DNA of 64,000 bases from JBGPQJ01 sp963829485 (GTDB lineage: Bacteria > Chloroflexota > Anaerolineae > Anaerolineales > Villigracilaceae). The DNA lies in the NCBI GenBank assembly GCA_963829485.1, contig CAWHIK010000007.1:620001-684000 (forward strand), in the 5' to 3' direction. Below are positions 17,002 through 25,946 of the stretch, in pieces. Below the pieces are notes generated by a model. The model was not told the origin of the DNA. It did no database searches and saw only the letters and a list, made by a program, of their open reading frames with translations. Position 1 is the first letter of the stretch. Every line of letters starts with the position of its first letter. Position numbers and translations under genes: made by a program.

Positions 17002-18041
17002 TTCCCGAATAGCGCCTCCAGCCCGCGCCACAGGTCGTCGCGCCAGGCGGTATAGTTGTGCCCGCCGGGGTATTCGCGATGCGTCACGCGGTAGCCTTTC
17101 TCCTTCAGCAGCGTGTGCATCTGCCGGTTGCAGTCCAGCAGGCCTTCCAGCGCGCCGACGTCCATCCAGATGTCGAGCTCCGGCTTCGGCATGTAGCGGA
17201 CGATATCGCTGGTGATGAACTCGTGCTCGGGGAAGCTGAATGCCCCCGACTGGCTGAGCACCTTGCCGAACAGAGCCGGCAGGCGCAGGCCGGTGTACAG
17301 CGCCATCAATCCGCCCATCGACGCGCCCATGATGCCGTACGCGCCGGGTTTCTTCCGGATATCCACCAGGTTGAGATGCTCCCGCGCCAGTTCGACTACC
17401 CGCTCCGCAATGAAGCCGACGGTCACATCGGAACAGCCATACTCGAGCACCCTTGCCTGTCCGCCGTTCTGGACGAGCGCCAGCGCGATCGGGCGGATGC
17501 GCTTCTGCGCGATGAGGTTGTCCACGATGGTGGCGAGCTTACCCCGGCGCAGATAGTCCGGGCCGTCGTAGACGACCACCAGAGGGACGGGGCGTTTGAC
17601 CGGCGGCTGGTACAGGTAGACCGTGCGCTCATCGCCAACGGCCATCGAGTCTGTTTCCACTTTATGACGGGTGACCTTGCCGCGAGGCACGCCCGGCAGG
17701 ACATTTGTCAGCGGAGTTGGTCCACCCTTGGGCATGTAAAAATAGTGGTTGTAGGCGCCGAGTCCGTTCCAGATGTAGCGGTCCGGGTTGAGCGGGTCGT
17801 CCAGCCGCTCCTGAGTCTCGGGGTCCATGAAGCCGTATTCGAGGTAGGCATCACGAGGCAGGGCGAGGGTGACAGACCATAAACCAGGATTGAGTTTTTT
17901 CATTGGGATGGGATGGTCTTCCCACTCATGGCTGTCGTCGATCAGATAGGGAGCGGTTTTGCCCTCCCAGAGGAAAGTGGCGGTGCTGCCTTTGATGAGG
18001 GGATTGGATTTTTTGCGGGCGCGTTCGAGAAGAGGATGCAT
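16998..18041 (-). CDS. Enterochelin-esterase-like alpha/beta hydrolase
   Basis: 347 residues. An N-terminal immunoglobulin-like domain (about 15-120, with WSVTLALPRDAYLEYGFMD) resembles the E-set domain of Fes-type esterases. The C-terminal esterase D domain contains VVVYDGPDYL, nucleophile elbow GIMGASMGGLMAL (Ser of GASMGG), a late acidic residue, and His of PGGHNYTAWRDDL. No signal peptide, so it is cytoplasmic. True siderophore esterases are a minority in this family and no siderophore genes are nearby; a general carboxyl-esterase role is as likely. Confidence 0.85.
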   Translation of the reverse strand: MHPLLERARKKSNPLIKGSTATFLWEGKTAPYLIDDSHEWEDHPIPMKKLNPGLWSVTLALPRDAYLEYGFMDPETQERLDDPLNPDRYIWNGLGAYNHYFYMPKGGPTPLTNVLPGVPRGKVTRHKVETDSMAVGDERTVYLYQPPVKRPVPLVVVYDGPDYLRRGKLATIVDNLIAQKRIRPIALALVQNGGQARVLEYGCSDVTVGFIAERVVELAREHLNLVDIRKKPGAYGIMGASMGGLMALYTGLRLPALFGKVLSQSGAFSFPEHEFITSDIVRYMPKPELDIWMDVGALEGLLDCNRQMHTLLKEKGYRVTHREYPGGHNYTAWRDDLWRGLEALFGK

Positions 18042-18061
18042 GAGGACTCCGGAGTATATTC

Positions 18062-18142
18062 TTCCACAAAGAAGGTCAAGAACTTATCCACAAAGACACA
18101 AAGGCACAAAAACCAGGACCACAAAGCAAGAGCACAAAGGAA
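18062..18142. repeat. CACAAAG-rich short repeat tract
   Basis: About seven CACAAAG or near-copies (CCACAAAG, GACACAAAG, GCACAAAG) in 80 bp between the YcaQ-like gene and the esterase. A short related tract (ACAAAGGACACAAAG) lies at 55940-55955. It looks like a degenerate intergenic repeat; no hairpin of note. Confidence 0.6.
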
Positions 18143-18168
18143 AACCAGTTCATCAAAGACAGAGCTGT

Positions 18169-19401
18169 TTAAAGAGCTTTGAGGAGTTTCTTGGCGAATA
18201 CCTTCGGCTGGCTGGATTCGATGACGAGGTCGTCGGCGTCGTGGAATTTCATGAAATCACGCATGGCACCGGCCACATCACTGACCAGTTCGTCATCCGC
18301 TTTGACGCCGGGTTCGAGATAAAGTGCGTTGAGGCGCAGCAGGCGGTTCTTGCGTTCCAGCTTGGGGTCGAAGCGCCCGACCAGCCGGTCCTTGTGTAAA
18401 ATGGGCAGGCAGAAGTAACCATAGACGCGTTTCGCCGCGGGAACATAGGCTTCGAGTGTGTGCCGGAATCCCCAAAGGACCTCGTCGCGGTCCTGCGCCC
18501 ACCAGAAATTGTCAAACGGATTGAGAAAGGTCGTGCGCTGCGGGCGGATTTCGCCGGCTGCGGCCTGTTCGAGCAGGGGCAGGTTATCGCGATGGACGAT
18601 CAGGGGTTGTGCGCCCGTCATGGTCTCACCCTGGATTTCGACCAGCACTCCCGCTTTTACCAGTTCGGCCGCAATGCGGCGGCCTTTGCCAACGCCCATC
18701 CAGGTGTAATCGCCGGGATTGCGCGGCAGGCTGACACCCAGCGCCTTCGCGCCCCGCTCGACCCAAAAACGGTCGCGTTCGGCATCGGTCGGCTCGGTGG
18801 TATCCACCCAGGCAGGCAGCACCCGTTCCGTCAGGTCGTAGACTCGCTGGAACTTGACACGCTCGGCGATCATCAGGTCGCCGTAGGAATAGGCATACTC
18901 CAGCGCCACTTTGGCGGGCTTCCAGTCCCACCAACTGCCGCGCCGATGGTCGGGGTTGTCAAAATCGCTGGCGCGCAGACGGCCCTCGGCGCGAATCCGC
19001 TTGGTAACCTCGGCGACCATTTCCCGGTTGCCGGGCTCTTTGATCCAGTCGGCGTACCAGTGATGACCGCCGTCGCGGGTCTTGCGCTGGCGCGGAAGCT
19101 GGAAACGATACTCATGCATCGGGATATAGCAGGCGGCGTGATACCAATCCTCGAAGATTTTTCGTTCCCGGGAAAACAGCTGGTCAAACAGGGATGGATC
19201 ATACGCCCCCTGACGGGACCAGATTGCCAGATAATGAGCGCGGGCGACCATCTGCAGCGTGTCGATCTGGACCGCGCCGAGGCGGTCGATCACATCGTAA
19301 ACGGAATCCGAGCTGGGAGGCGGCGTGGATTCGGGGGATCGGTCCAGCAGCTGGGTGTGGAGCGCCAGCGCGCGGATGGCGGAGAGCGGGTAGATTGTCA
19401 T
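18169..19401 (-). CDS. YcaQ/AlkX-like winged-helix DNA glycosylase
   Basis: 410 residues. Matches the HTH_42/YcaQ family of glycosylases that unhook DNA interstrand crosslinks: N-terminal VIDRLGAVQIDTLQMVARAH, then YLAIWSRQGAYDP, YHAACYIPMHEY (the QxD-like active-site region is replaced around VQID), three winged-helix repeats (about 125-330), and the C-terminal FCLPILHKDRLVGRFDPKL beta-barrel motif. Its ATG directly follows the stop of the lipoprotein gene (TAGATG), so they are coupled. Activity is by family; E. coli YcaQ is the reference. Confidence 0.88.
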   Translation of the reverse strand: MTIYPLSAIRALALHTQLLDRSPESTPPPSSDSVYDVIDRLGAVQIDTLQMVARAHYLAIWSRQGAYDPSLFDQLFSRERKIFEDWYHAACYIPMHEYRFQLPRQRKTRDGGHHWYADWIKEPGNREMVAEVTKRIRAEGRLRASDFDNPDHRRGSWWDWKPAKVALEYAYSYGDLMIAERVKFQRVYDLTERVLPAWVDTTEPTDAERDRFWVERGAKALGVSLPRNPGDYTWMGVGKGRRIAAELVKAGVLVEIQGETMTGAQPLIVHRDNLPLLEQAAAGEIRPQRTTFLNPFDNFWWAQDRDEVLWGFRHTLEAYVPAAKRVYGYFCLPILHKDRLVGRFDPKLERKNRLLRLNALYLEPGVKADDELVSDVAGAMRDFMKFHDADDLVIESSQPKVFAKKLLKAL

Positions 19402-19988
19402 CTACCTGGCGTAGGTCCCCATGAGTTCCGTCTCTCCAAGGATGTGCCCTTCCATGGCGGCGGTCAGCTCGGCGGCGTCGGGACTGGATGGGAAGTCGAG
19501 TGCGGTGTCGAGCGCATAGAGTTTGAAGAAGTAACGATGCGTGCCGGAAGGAGGACAGGGACCCTCGTAATACGTGTTGCCCGCGGTGTTGATGCCGTGG
19601 CTGCCGATGTAGGCAATGCCGCCCTGACCGGGAAGCACGTCGGGCAGGAAGCGCGTCGAGGCAGGTATGTTATAGAGCACCCAATGAATCCAGGTGCCGA
19701 CGGGGCGCATCGGGGTCGTCCATGATCAGTGCGAAGGTCTCTGTGCCTCTTGGGCGGATTCGTCCAGGCGAGGGCGGGAGAGACGTTCTGATCGTCGCAG
19801 GTATATTTTTCGGGGATGGGCTGACCTTCTGTGAAGCGCTCACTGGTGAGGGTGAAGTCGCCGGCGGGTGGTTCGTCGGTGGGCGGGACGTCCGTGGCGC
19901 GGAGAGGCGCTTCGGGGGAGGGGGTCACCTGCGGGGCGCAGGCTGCGAGGAGGATCAGGAAGAGGAAGAGGGCAAGAATCTTTTTCAT
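19402..19988 (-). CDS. PEBP (YbhB/YbcL-like) lipoprotein, two frameshifts
   Basis: Restored length 194 residues. Lipoprotein signal MKKILALFLFLILLAAC with Cys17 as the lipid-attachment site, a Pro/Thr-rich spacer, then a phosphatidylethanolamine-binding-protein fold: FTEGQPIPEKYTCDDQNVSP, DDPDAP, GTWIHWVLYNIP, GINTAGNTYYEGPCPPSGTH, HRYFFKLYALD. Two extra bases interrupt it: an A near 19746-19751 after TNPPK, and a fourth C near 19702-19705 before VGTWIHW. Without them the reading is continuous. Function of bacterial PEBPs is unclear. Coupled to the YcaQ-like gene downstream. Confidence 0.87.
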
Positions 19989-20143
19989 CGTTTATTCCTC
20001 CAAAGATTAACCTTTAAGTTGAATGATGTTGTTTTACCGCGGAGCCGCGAAGTTCTGGCAGCGTAGCAATGATCCTTTGCGTATCTGTCCAGTCTTGCGC
20101 GATCGCTTGCGGTAAGGTTTCTTTTGCTGGCTCTTCCTGCTTA

Positions 20144-20593
20144 TTACAGTTTCTTGCAGAAATGCACCAGCCGCTCGCATTCCTCGTAGCCGAGCGAGAG
20201 ATGCGCGGAGATGCTGAGGTCGTTGTCGAGCCAGGTGTCGGAGCCCATCTCGGTGCAGCCCTGTTCGCGCGACCACTCTTCGGCGGCGCGGACCAGCCTC
20301 GCGCCCACACCCTGCCGGCGCAGGTCCTCGTCCACGTACCAGCCCTCGATGTAACCGACCGGGCTGGTGCTGCATCCGTCGGCGTACTTGCGCAGCCCGG
20401 CCTCGAGGAATCCGCCCAGTGACCCGTCGGATCGTACCGCGACGAAGACCGGCTCCAGTGGCTCGTTGAGCATGGGCTGCATTTGCGTGAGCAGTTCCTG
20501 CCGGTCGCTATAAGGCCAGAGCAGGAGGCGCAGACGCAGCCATTCGTCCAGGTCGGAGTGGGCAACGCGGCGGATTGAGATATCGTGAGCCAT
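20144..20593 (-). CDS. GNAT acetyltransferase, AAC(6')-I-like
   Basis: 149 residues. Single GNAT domain with acetyl-CoA loop RRQGVGARL (about 104-112). The sequence WLRLRLLLWPYSD, CSTSPVGYIEGWYVDEDLR, and GSDTWLDNDLSISAHLSLGY is the pattern of aminoglycoside 6'-N-acetyltransferases of the AAC(6')-I group. In environmental bacteria, such proteins often have other amine substrates, so resistance should not be assumed. It stands alone, upstream of the lipoprotein on the same strand; 19989-20143 between them shows no gene. Confidence 0.85.
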   Translation of the reverse strand: MAHDISIRRVAHSDLDEWLRLRLLLWPYSDRQELLTQMQPMLNEPLEPVFVAVRSDGSLGGFLEAGLRKYADGCSTSPVGYIEGWYVDEDLRRQGVGARLVRAAEEWSREQGCTEMGSDTWLDNDLSISAHLSLGYEECERLVHFCKKL

Positions 20594-20597
20594 GGTG

Positions 20598-20677
20598 ATT
20601 AAACAACCGCGGAGGCAGGGAGCGCCGAGAGCGGAACTGCCCTCCGCGCGTCCGCGCCTCCGCGGTCAACGGGTAAT
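20598..20677. repeat. Intergenic inverted repeat (CCGCGGAGGC)
   Basis: ACCGCGGAGGC near the left end pairs with GCCTCCGCGGT near the right end, and inner GGGAGCGC/GCGCGTCC parts partly pair. It resembles the 6809-6882 family but is more diverged. Lies between the ferritin stop and the acetyltransferase start. Confidence 0.6.
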
Positions 20678-20687
20678 TAGTGCAGGA

Positions 20688-21182
20688 CTAGTCAGCGCCG
20701 CGCTTGCCGAGCTGCTTGTCGAGCATCAGCACCGCAGTGCCCTTCGCGTCGATCAGGTCGAGCATGGCAACGATCTCGGCGGCGTTCTTTTCCTCTTCGA
20801 CCTGTTCAGTGATGAACCACTGCAGCATGATCTGAGCCGGGTAGTCCTTTTCCTTGAGGGCAAGCTCGTACAGCGCGTTGATGGATGCAGTCACCTTGGC
20901 CTCGTGCGCCTGTACTTCCTTGAAAACCTCCATCGAGGACTTCCACTCGGTGGCTGGGGCATCGATGGTCTTGAGCGCCACCCGTCCGCCGCGGTCCACC
21001 AGGAAGTCATAGAACTTCATGCCGTGCTCGCGTTCCTCGGCTTCCTGGACGCGCATCCACTTGGCAAAACCGGACAGGTTCTGGTCTTCGAAGTAGGCTG
21101 CCATGGAAAGGTAAAGGTAGGATGAATACAGCTCCTTTTGGATCTGGTCGTTAATGGCATCTTGCATTGCTTTGGAAATCAT
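20688..21182 (-). CDS. ftnA: Ferritin
   Basis: 164 residues; 24-mer iron-storage protein of the non-haem ferritin family. Ferroxidase-site residues Glu17, Tyr24, Glu50 and His53 are in the usual places (KELYSSYLYLSMAAY, EAEEREHG), with later Glu in VQAHE and Gln/Glu in WFITEQVEEE. AGGAGG lies 7 nt before the ATG, and a TATAAT box is present upstream (near 21225) with a weak -35. No Fur-box was recognised. Stands alone. Confidence 0.94.
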   Translation of the reverse strand: MISKAMQDAINDQIQKELYSSYLYLSMAAYFEDQNLSGFAKWMRVQEAEEREHGMKFYDFLVDRGGRVALKTIDAPATEWKSSMEVFKEVQAHEAKVTASINALYELALKEKDYPAQIMLQWFITEQVEEEKNAAEIVAMLDLIDAKGTAVLMLDKQLGKRGAD

Positions 21183-21267
21183 AGGTTCCTCCTGTGAATT
21201 ATCGGTAAGTTACAGCCTTGATTATACTTTTGTTTCGTTAGAGGAATATAAAAACCGGACTCCGTGA

Positions 21268-21843
21268 TCAATCATCCAGGCTCACATTTTCGGGTGCTTC
21301 TTCCTCCCCAGCCTGGATGCGCCTCCCGCGCAAGAACTTCGGAGGCGTCCACAAGCCGGCCATCACCAAGGGACGCGAGACGATGAAATACAGCGTCCCG
21401 AGCATCGTCGCGAGGCCGAATGTCCCGAACAGGCAGCGGCCGGTCAGCGCATCGCCCTCCCCGTAGGTGGTGACGGGACCGAACGACGTCTCGGTCTGGA
21501 ACTGGCGCTCGCCGGAGCCGAAACCCACCCACAGGAACACGGCCGAGAAGGCGATCATCATCGTCCCGATGACGAAGTACTCCGCCCACTCGTGGAAGGT
21601 GTCCTTTTCGCCGTGACCCTCGGTGCCGCGCAGGATGATCATGAATCCGCCCAGCAGGAATATCAGCCCGGCGCCGGCCAGAACCCAGCGAGGAGCATGG
21701 ATGCTGTCCGGGTCGAGGGCGATCACGTCGAAGGCGGCCAGCAGGATGAACAGGCCGGCGAACGAGAAGATGGCAGCAAAGATGAACAGAAAGGCGTATT
21801 GAATCCAGCCGGGGGCGGGGGATGGGTTCTCAGTCATGGTCAA
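21268..21843 (-). CDS. Four-TM membrane protein, unknown
   Basis: 191 residues with hydrophobic segments at about 14-40, 52-72, 88-108 and 142-163. The central loop is charged (GTEGHGEKDTFHEW) and a 30-residue polar loop lies between segments 3 and 4. The C-terminus is acidic. Not recognised beyond a membrane protein. Its first codons overlap the end of the acetyltransferase gene by 14 nt, so the two are co-transcribed. Confidence 0.7.
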   Translation of the reverse strand: MTMTENPSPAPGWIQYAFLFIFAAIFSFAGLFILLAAFDVIALDPDSIHAPRWVLAGAGLIFLLGGFMIILRGTEGHGEKDTFHEWAEYFVIGTMMIAFSAVFLWVGFGSGERQFQTETSFGPVTTYGEGDALTGRCLFGTFGLATMLGTLYFIVSRPLVMAGLWTPPKFLRGRRIQAGEEEAPENVSLDD

Positions 21844-22351
21844 ACTCCATTGCAGGCAGGATGATCCAGTCGGTTTCGTTCTCGCGGCGCTCCAGCAGCT
21901 GCGCCCCGAGTTTTTCCAGCACGCGGTTGGATGCGGGATTGATGACGGTGGTGGCGGTAATGCCCCGGCAGAAGGGATGGCTGAACGCCCAATCCGTCAG
22001 CGCGAGGATGGCCTCGGTCATGTAACCTTTGTTCTGGTAAGCGGGGTGGATGCCGTAACCGATCTCGGTCCGGCCTTCCTCGTTGGGATATCCCTTGAAG
22101 CCGATAAAGCCTGCGCCGGCTCGTTCTGCGGGAATCACGATCAGCCAGTAGGTGTACCAGAGATGGTCGGCCGCATCGGCAGCCTGCATCTTTTTTATCT
22201 TCATGCCCAGCGCACGGATGACGTTCGTATCCAGTATGTCTGGCGGGATGGTCACATCCATCTCGCGCGCCAGGGCGGGGATGTCGTTAAGCGCCAGTTC
22301 AAGCTGGGCGAGCGTCAGAGGGACGAGTTGCAGGCGGGGAGTTTCGAGCAT
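21830..22351 (-). CDS. GNAT acetyltransferase, RimJ/RimL-like
   Basis: 173 residues. Begins MLETPRLQLVPLT, the typical RimL-type start, with EIGYGIHPAYQNKGYMTEAI (acetyl-CoA loop about 96-115) and TTVINPASNRVLEKLGAQ in the C-terminal half. Probable N-acetyltransferase of a protein N-terminus or small amine; substrate unknown. Overlaps the downstream membrane protein gene by 14 nt and is divergent from the methyltransferase at 22385. Confidence 0.87.
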   Translation of the reverse strand: MLETPRLQLVPLTLAQLELALNDIPALAREMDVTIPPDILDTNVIRALGMKIKKMQAADAADHLWYTYWLIVIPAERAGAGFIGFKGYPNEEGRTEIGYGIHPAYQNKGYMTEAILALTDWAFSHPFCRGITATTVINPASNRVLEKLGAQLLERRENETDWIILPAMEFDHD

Positions 22352-22384
22352 GAGCCTATCCGGTCTTTATGATACCATTTACCC

Positions 22385-22924
22385 ATGAATCATCGCGACC
22401 ATGTCGATCTCCTGCGCCCCGCGGAACTGTCCCCCGGCGGCCTTTGGGCGGATCTGGGAGCTGGCTCCGGCGCCTTTACACTGGCGCTGCGTGAACTGCT
22501 CGGGTCAGGCGGCGCTATCTATGCCGTGGATAAGGATCGACGCAGCCTGGATTCATTGGCGCGGGCGTATCAGACTCGATTTGGCGATACACAGGATTTA
22601 CATCCCGTCCACGGTGACTTTACCCACGGCCTCGACCTGCCTCCGCTCGACGGCGCGGTGATGGCCAACTCACTTCATTTTTTCAAGGACAAGGAAAAGG
22701 TGCTGCGGCATGTGCGGACTTTCCTGAAGCCGGGCGGTGCGCTGCTGCTGGTCGAATACAACGTGGACTCAGGCAACCCCTGGGTGCCGCACCCGTTGAC
22801 CTTTGAGACCTATCGCGCGCTTGCCCCTCGTGCGGGTTTCACCGAACCGCGCTTGATGGCGAAACATCCATCCAGCTTTCTGAAAGAATTTTATTCGGCA
22901 GCGGCGTACAGATCACAGGATTGA
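22385..22924 (+). CDS. Class I SAM-dependent methyltransferase
   Basis: 179 residues. SAM-binding motif I WADLGAGSGAFTLAL at about 22-36, motif II acid in YAVDKD, then DGAVMANSLHFFKDKEKVL and LKPGGALLLVEYN (motif post-III). The class is clear; substrate is unknown. A TATGAT box at 22368-22373 ends 11 nt before the ATG, suggesting a very short leader. It stands alone and is transcribed away from the acetyltransferase. Confidence 0.87.
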   Translation: MNHRDHVDLLRPAELSPGGLWADLGAGSGAFTLALRELLGSGGAIYAVDKDRRSLDSLARAYQTRFGDTQDLHPVHGDFTHGLDLPPLDGAVMANSLHFFKDKEKVLRHVRTFLKPGGALLLVEYNVDSGNPWVPHPLTFETYRALAPRAGFTEPRLMAKHPSSFLKEFYSAAAYRSQD

Positions 22925-22953
22925 GATCCAGACGTGTAGAGCACCTGGCTTTT

Positions 22954-23451
22954 TCAATCTTCAGCCAGTTTGATCGCTACTTCTATTTTCCATTTGGATT
23001 TACGGGGCTCAACCTTGGGGTCGGTGAGAAAAATCTCGTAGCGTCCGCGGAAGTTGTCACCCTGCTCGGTATCCCAGCGGTCGAACTCCATGCCTTTGGC
23101 GCGCACCCACTCGATCAGCGCCCGGTTGCCCGAGATGCCGCCACCCGAGTAGATGAGACTGGCATACCGCCCGGCGGGAAGCTCGCCGGCTTTGACCTCG
23201 CCGTCGTCGGGCAGCGCTTTGCGGACGGGGACGCAGAAGGAGATGTCCATGAACCCGCGCATGTCGATGACGTGGTAGCGCAGGAAGGGCGGGCTGGAGG
23301 TCTTAACCTTGTGTTCGCTGACCCACGTATTCAGCTCCTTGCTGATTCGGTCTATTACTTTCGACATGCCTTTGAAAGGGGCGATCGTCCGGATGCCCAT
23401 GTAGGTTTGTTTAGGACGTGTATCGATTTTGGGTTTGCCGATGGTGGTCAT
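22954..23451 (-). CDS. GyrI-like / AraC effector-binding-domain protein
   Basis: 165 residues; a single GyrI-like (SOUL/effector-binding) domain: YMGIRTIAPFKGM at the N-terminus, DISFCVPVRKALPDDGEVKA, LPAGRYASLIYSGG and FRGRYEIFLTDP in order. Such free-standing domains bind small hydrophobic compounds or act as gyrase-inhibitor-like proteins. No DNA-binding domain is attached. It converges on the methyltransferase gene. Upstream 23452-23718 has no gene that I can support. Confidence 0.85.
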   Translation of the reverse strand: MTTIGKPKIDTRPKQTYMGIRTIAPFKGMSKVIDRISKELNTWVSEHKVKTSSPPFLRYHVIDMRGFMDISFCVPVRKALPDDGEVKAGELPAGRYASLIYSGGGISGNRALIEWVRAKGMEFDRWDTEQGDNFRGRYEIFLTDPKVEPRKSKWKIEVAIKLAED

Positions 23452-23718
23452 TATGGAATCCTCCGTTAATTCTAATGTTGTTCAGTGCTTTTCGTGGATG
23501 AGTTGCAGAGCAGGGAGTATTCGACGCATGATTTATATGAGACTTTCGGTCAGTTCCCGGTCAGATCGTGAGACTTCTTGACCGAGCGTAAGGTTACTCT
23601 TTCAACAAATCTGTCTTTCGGAAAGGATAGAGAAATCTCTTCGTGGCATAGTGGCAATTCCGAGAAATCTAGTTCGCCTTACGAATGTAATACTTAATAA
23701 ACCTTCGAACTTCAGCAT

Positions 23719-24085
23719 TTACTTTATTGTATCATTCCAAGTAAACCGCGCTATCTTTTCTGCCTGAGCTTTTTGCTCCTCGTGGGTAAGTTGATTGGCA
23801 TCTGAATTTACAAGAGTTGCTAGAGTTTGAACCATTGACCACGATGATAAGATCATTCCTCGTATCGAATAATAACTATTCTGCAGGGTAAGCGCTCTCG
23901 ATTTCTTGTTGCAAGCCGACTGAGCTTTCATAGGCGCTTTCGTAAAGTTGATTGCTATAGGACTGGTCGCGAGATCGACATACGAAACCATATACAGCTT
24001 AAACCATCCTGCAATGATGCAAATCGTTACCATAACCACGACAATTACTAAAACTAAAAATGGGAGAAATTTTTCTAGTTCTCAT
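23719..24085 (-). CDS. Small membrane-anchored hypothetical protein, one frameshift
   Basis: Not recognised. Restored reading starts MRTRKISP at 24085; after removal of one C in a CCC run near 24062-24064 it continues FLVLVIVVVMVTICIIAGWF, a single N-terminal membrane segment, followed by about 80 mostly polar residues rich in Ser, Gln and Ala. Without the correction only a truncated 106-residue piece remains. GC is lower than around it. It lies just after herA on the same strand. Confidence 0.55.
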
Positions 24086-24153
24086 GGTAGTTGAAATTTC
24101 TCTCGCTGGTTGTGGTACTTTGTCTCCCATCAGAATATTGACAGCAGGCCTCA

Positions 24154-25851
24154 TTAAAATCCCAACTCCTTCAAATTCTTCTCCATGCTCGGCTTGTCCT
24201 TCTTCCCGAGCAGGTCCTGCCAGAATCCGTCATCATACCGACGCGAGCGGACGGGCAGCGGCATCGGCACACCCCAGCCGAGCAGCAGCACTTCCTCTTT
24301 CGGCTGCAGACGCGCCAGCATGCCCCTCAGCGCCTCGCGCCCCGAAAGCCCCGAGAGCACGGCATGGATGTCGTCCTCGTCGCCCAGCCAGCCCGAGATC
24401 CGCGTTCCGAGCTGCGACATGACCTCGTCGTGGATCTGCGACGGGCGCTGGTCCACGATCAGCAGGGTGACGTAATACTTGCGCAGTTCGCGTGCGATGG
24501 TCGCGAAGGTGGTCTGCGATGCCATCTCGCGGTTCAAGAGCTTGTGAGCCTCCTCCACCACGATCACCAGCGGGCGCGGCTCGGCTGCCAGCCCCGTGCC
24601 CTTCGAGCGGAAGTCGTTGGTCTTTTTCTCCCACGTCCGGCGGATGTGGCGCGTCAGCAGGTTCGAGACCAGCAGGTAGTCCAGGTCGCGGTCGTGTTCG
24701 CCGAACGACAGCACCACGTGCTTTCCCGCTTCGAGCGACTTGACGATCTCGGCGATGCCGTCCGCGGCGGGTTTCTCCACGATGTAGTCCGTGTTGAACA
24801 GGCGACGCAGTTTGTCGTGCAAGCCCTCGGCCGCCGCCACGTTGACTCCGGTCTCGTCCGCCCAGGCGGCGACGCTCCCCGGATGCGGAACGCGCTTCGG
24901 CTTGCCCCGCTCATCTTCGATTTCCACTTCGTCACGGTTCATCGCCTTGAAGCGGCTGAACCAGTGATCCCCGAACGATTTCTCCAGCGCGTTGAGCGTG
25001 GTGGGCGTGGTCTCCTTGAGGTTCAGCTCGCGGGTCAGCAGTTCGATGTCGGCAGGGTCGATGTTCGACATGGCGATCTCGAGATTGAAATCCGGGACCT
25101 GCCCGCGGATGCGGGCTCCGCCACCCAGCCCGACGATCTGCACCTTCGACCCGAACTTGGTCTTCAACCCGATGACCTTCAGCCCCGTGTCCGAGGCCGT
25201 ATCGTCGAATCCGTACTCATTATGCATATCTAATACCAGAACTGAAGCTTTGCCGTGATTCATCAGCCCTGCCAGCACGATGCGCGTCAGGAAGGACTTG
25301 CCGGTGCCGGTCGCGCCAAACACGCCCGACGAGCGCTGCACGAACTTGTCGAGGTCAATACAGACGGGGTGTCCCTGCTCGCGGGTGGCACCGATGACGA
25401 AGTTGCCCTTCTCTCCCGGCACGCCGAATATCTGGGCGATGTCGCCCTCTGACGCCAGCAGCACCTCCGCGTGGTGGGGCGGGACATTCTTCACCGGCAG
25501 CAGTTTCGGCTCGGGGTTGTCCCTGCGCCATGCGGCATACTCCAGCGACGACGGATCCGGTCCAACATCCAGCATGAGGTTGGGCAGTACCTCGAGGTTG
25601 GCGTAGAGCGTCTGTCCGTGCAGGGCGTTCGAGATGTGCGCGGGGAAGCGTCCTTCCATCTGTTCGTCCGCGAAGCGCGGGTCCGTTGCGCCGAGCTGGA
25701 TGTCGGTGACGATGCCGTAGTAGCGCCAATTTCCGCTGGCGATGACGACGAATGCGCCCTCCTGAATTTCCTGCGGTGAGACGGTCAGCCGCACCCGGAA
25801 GTTTTCCTTCAACCCCCCGCCGACCAGATAACCGATTTTGATTTGTTCCAT
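24154..25851 (-). CDS. herA: HerA-type hexameric ATPase/DNA translocase
   Basis: 565 residues. N-terminal HAS-barrel (about 1-110), then an FtsK/HerA RecA core: Walker A GATGTGKS (179-186), Walker B LVIVVEEAHKLL (428-439), and a following sensor region ELRKYYVTLLIVDQRPSQI; the C-terminus carries LGTRISGWLGDEDDIHAVL. HerA motors pump DNA and work with the NurA nuclease in end resection. Here nurA lies three genes upstream on the same strand with a separate HAS-barrel protein and a membrane protein between. The gene is intact. Confidence 0.92.
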   Translation of the reverse strand: MEQIKIGYLVGGGLKENFRVRLTVSPQEIQEGAFVVIASGNWRYYGIVTDIQLGATDPRFADEQMEGRFPAHISNALHGQTLYANLEVLPNLMLDVGPDPSSLEYAAWRRDNPEPKLLPVKNVPPHHAEVLLASEGDIAQIFGVPGEKGNFVIGATREQGHPVCIDLDKFVQRSSGVFGATGTGKSFLTRIVLAGLMNHGKASVLVLDMHNEYGFDDTASDTGLKVIGLKTKFGSKVQIVGLGGGARIRGQVPDFNLEIAMSNIDPADIELLTRELNLKETTPTTLNALEKSFGDHWFSRFKAMNRDEVEIEDERGKPKRVPHPGSVAAWADETGVNVAAAEGLHDKLRRLFNTDYIVEKPAADGIAEIVKSLEAGKHVVLSFGEHDRDLDYLLVSNLLTRHIRRTWEKKTNDFRSKGTGLAAEPRPLVIVVEEAHKLLNREMASQTTFATIARELRKYYVTLLIVDQRPSQIHDEVMSQLGTRISGWLGDEDDIHAVLSGLSGREALRGMLARLQPKEEVLLLGWGVPMPLPVRSRRYDDGFWQDLLGKKDKPSMEKNLKELGF

Positions 25852-25866
25852 ATTGTTCTCCTAAAA

Positions 25867-25945
25867 ATTCACCGCAGAGACGCAGAGAGCACAAAGCTTT
25901 GGTTAAATTTGTTTTCTCTGCGTCCTTCGTGTCTCTGCGGTGAAT
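25867..25945. repeat. Intergenic inverted repeat, ACCGCAGAGAC family (best copy)
   Basis: 79 bp; ends ATTCACCGCAGAGAC (25867-25881) and GTCTCTGCGGTGAAT (25931-25945) are perfect reverse complements, and inner GCAGAGAG/CTCTCTGC-like parts also pair. It fills the gap between herA and the HAS-barrel gene. Confidence 0.88.
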
Positions 25946-25946
25946 A

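Noticed and set aside
20144..20593. Aminoglycoside resistance gene
   Set aside because: The protein looks like AAC(6')-I, but environmental members often act on other amines; no resistance context was found.
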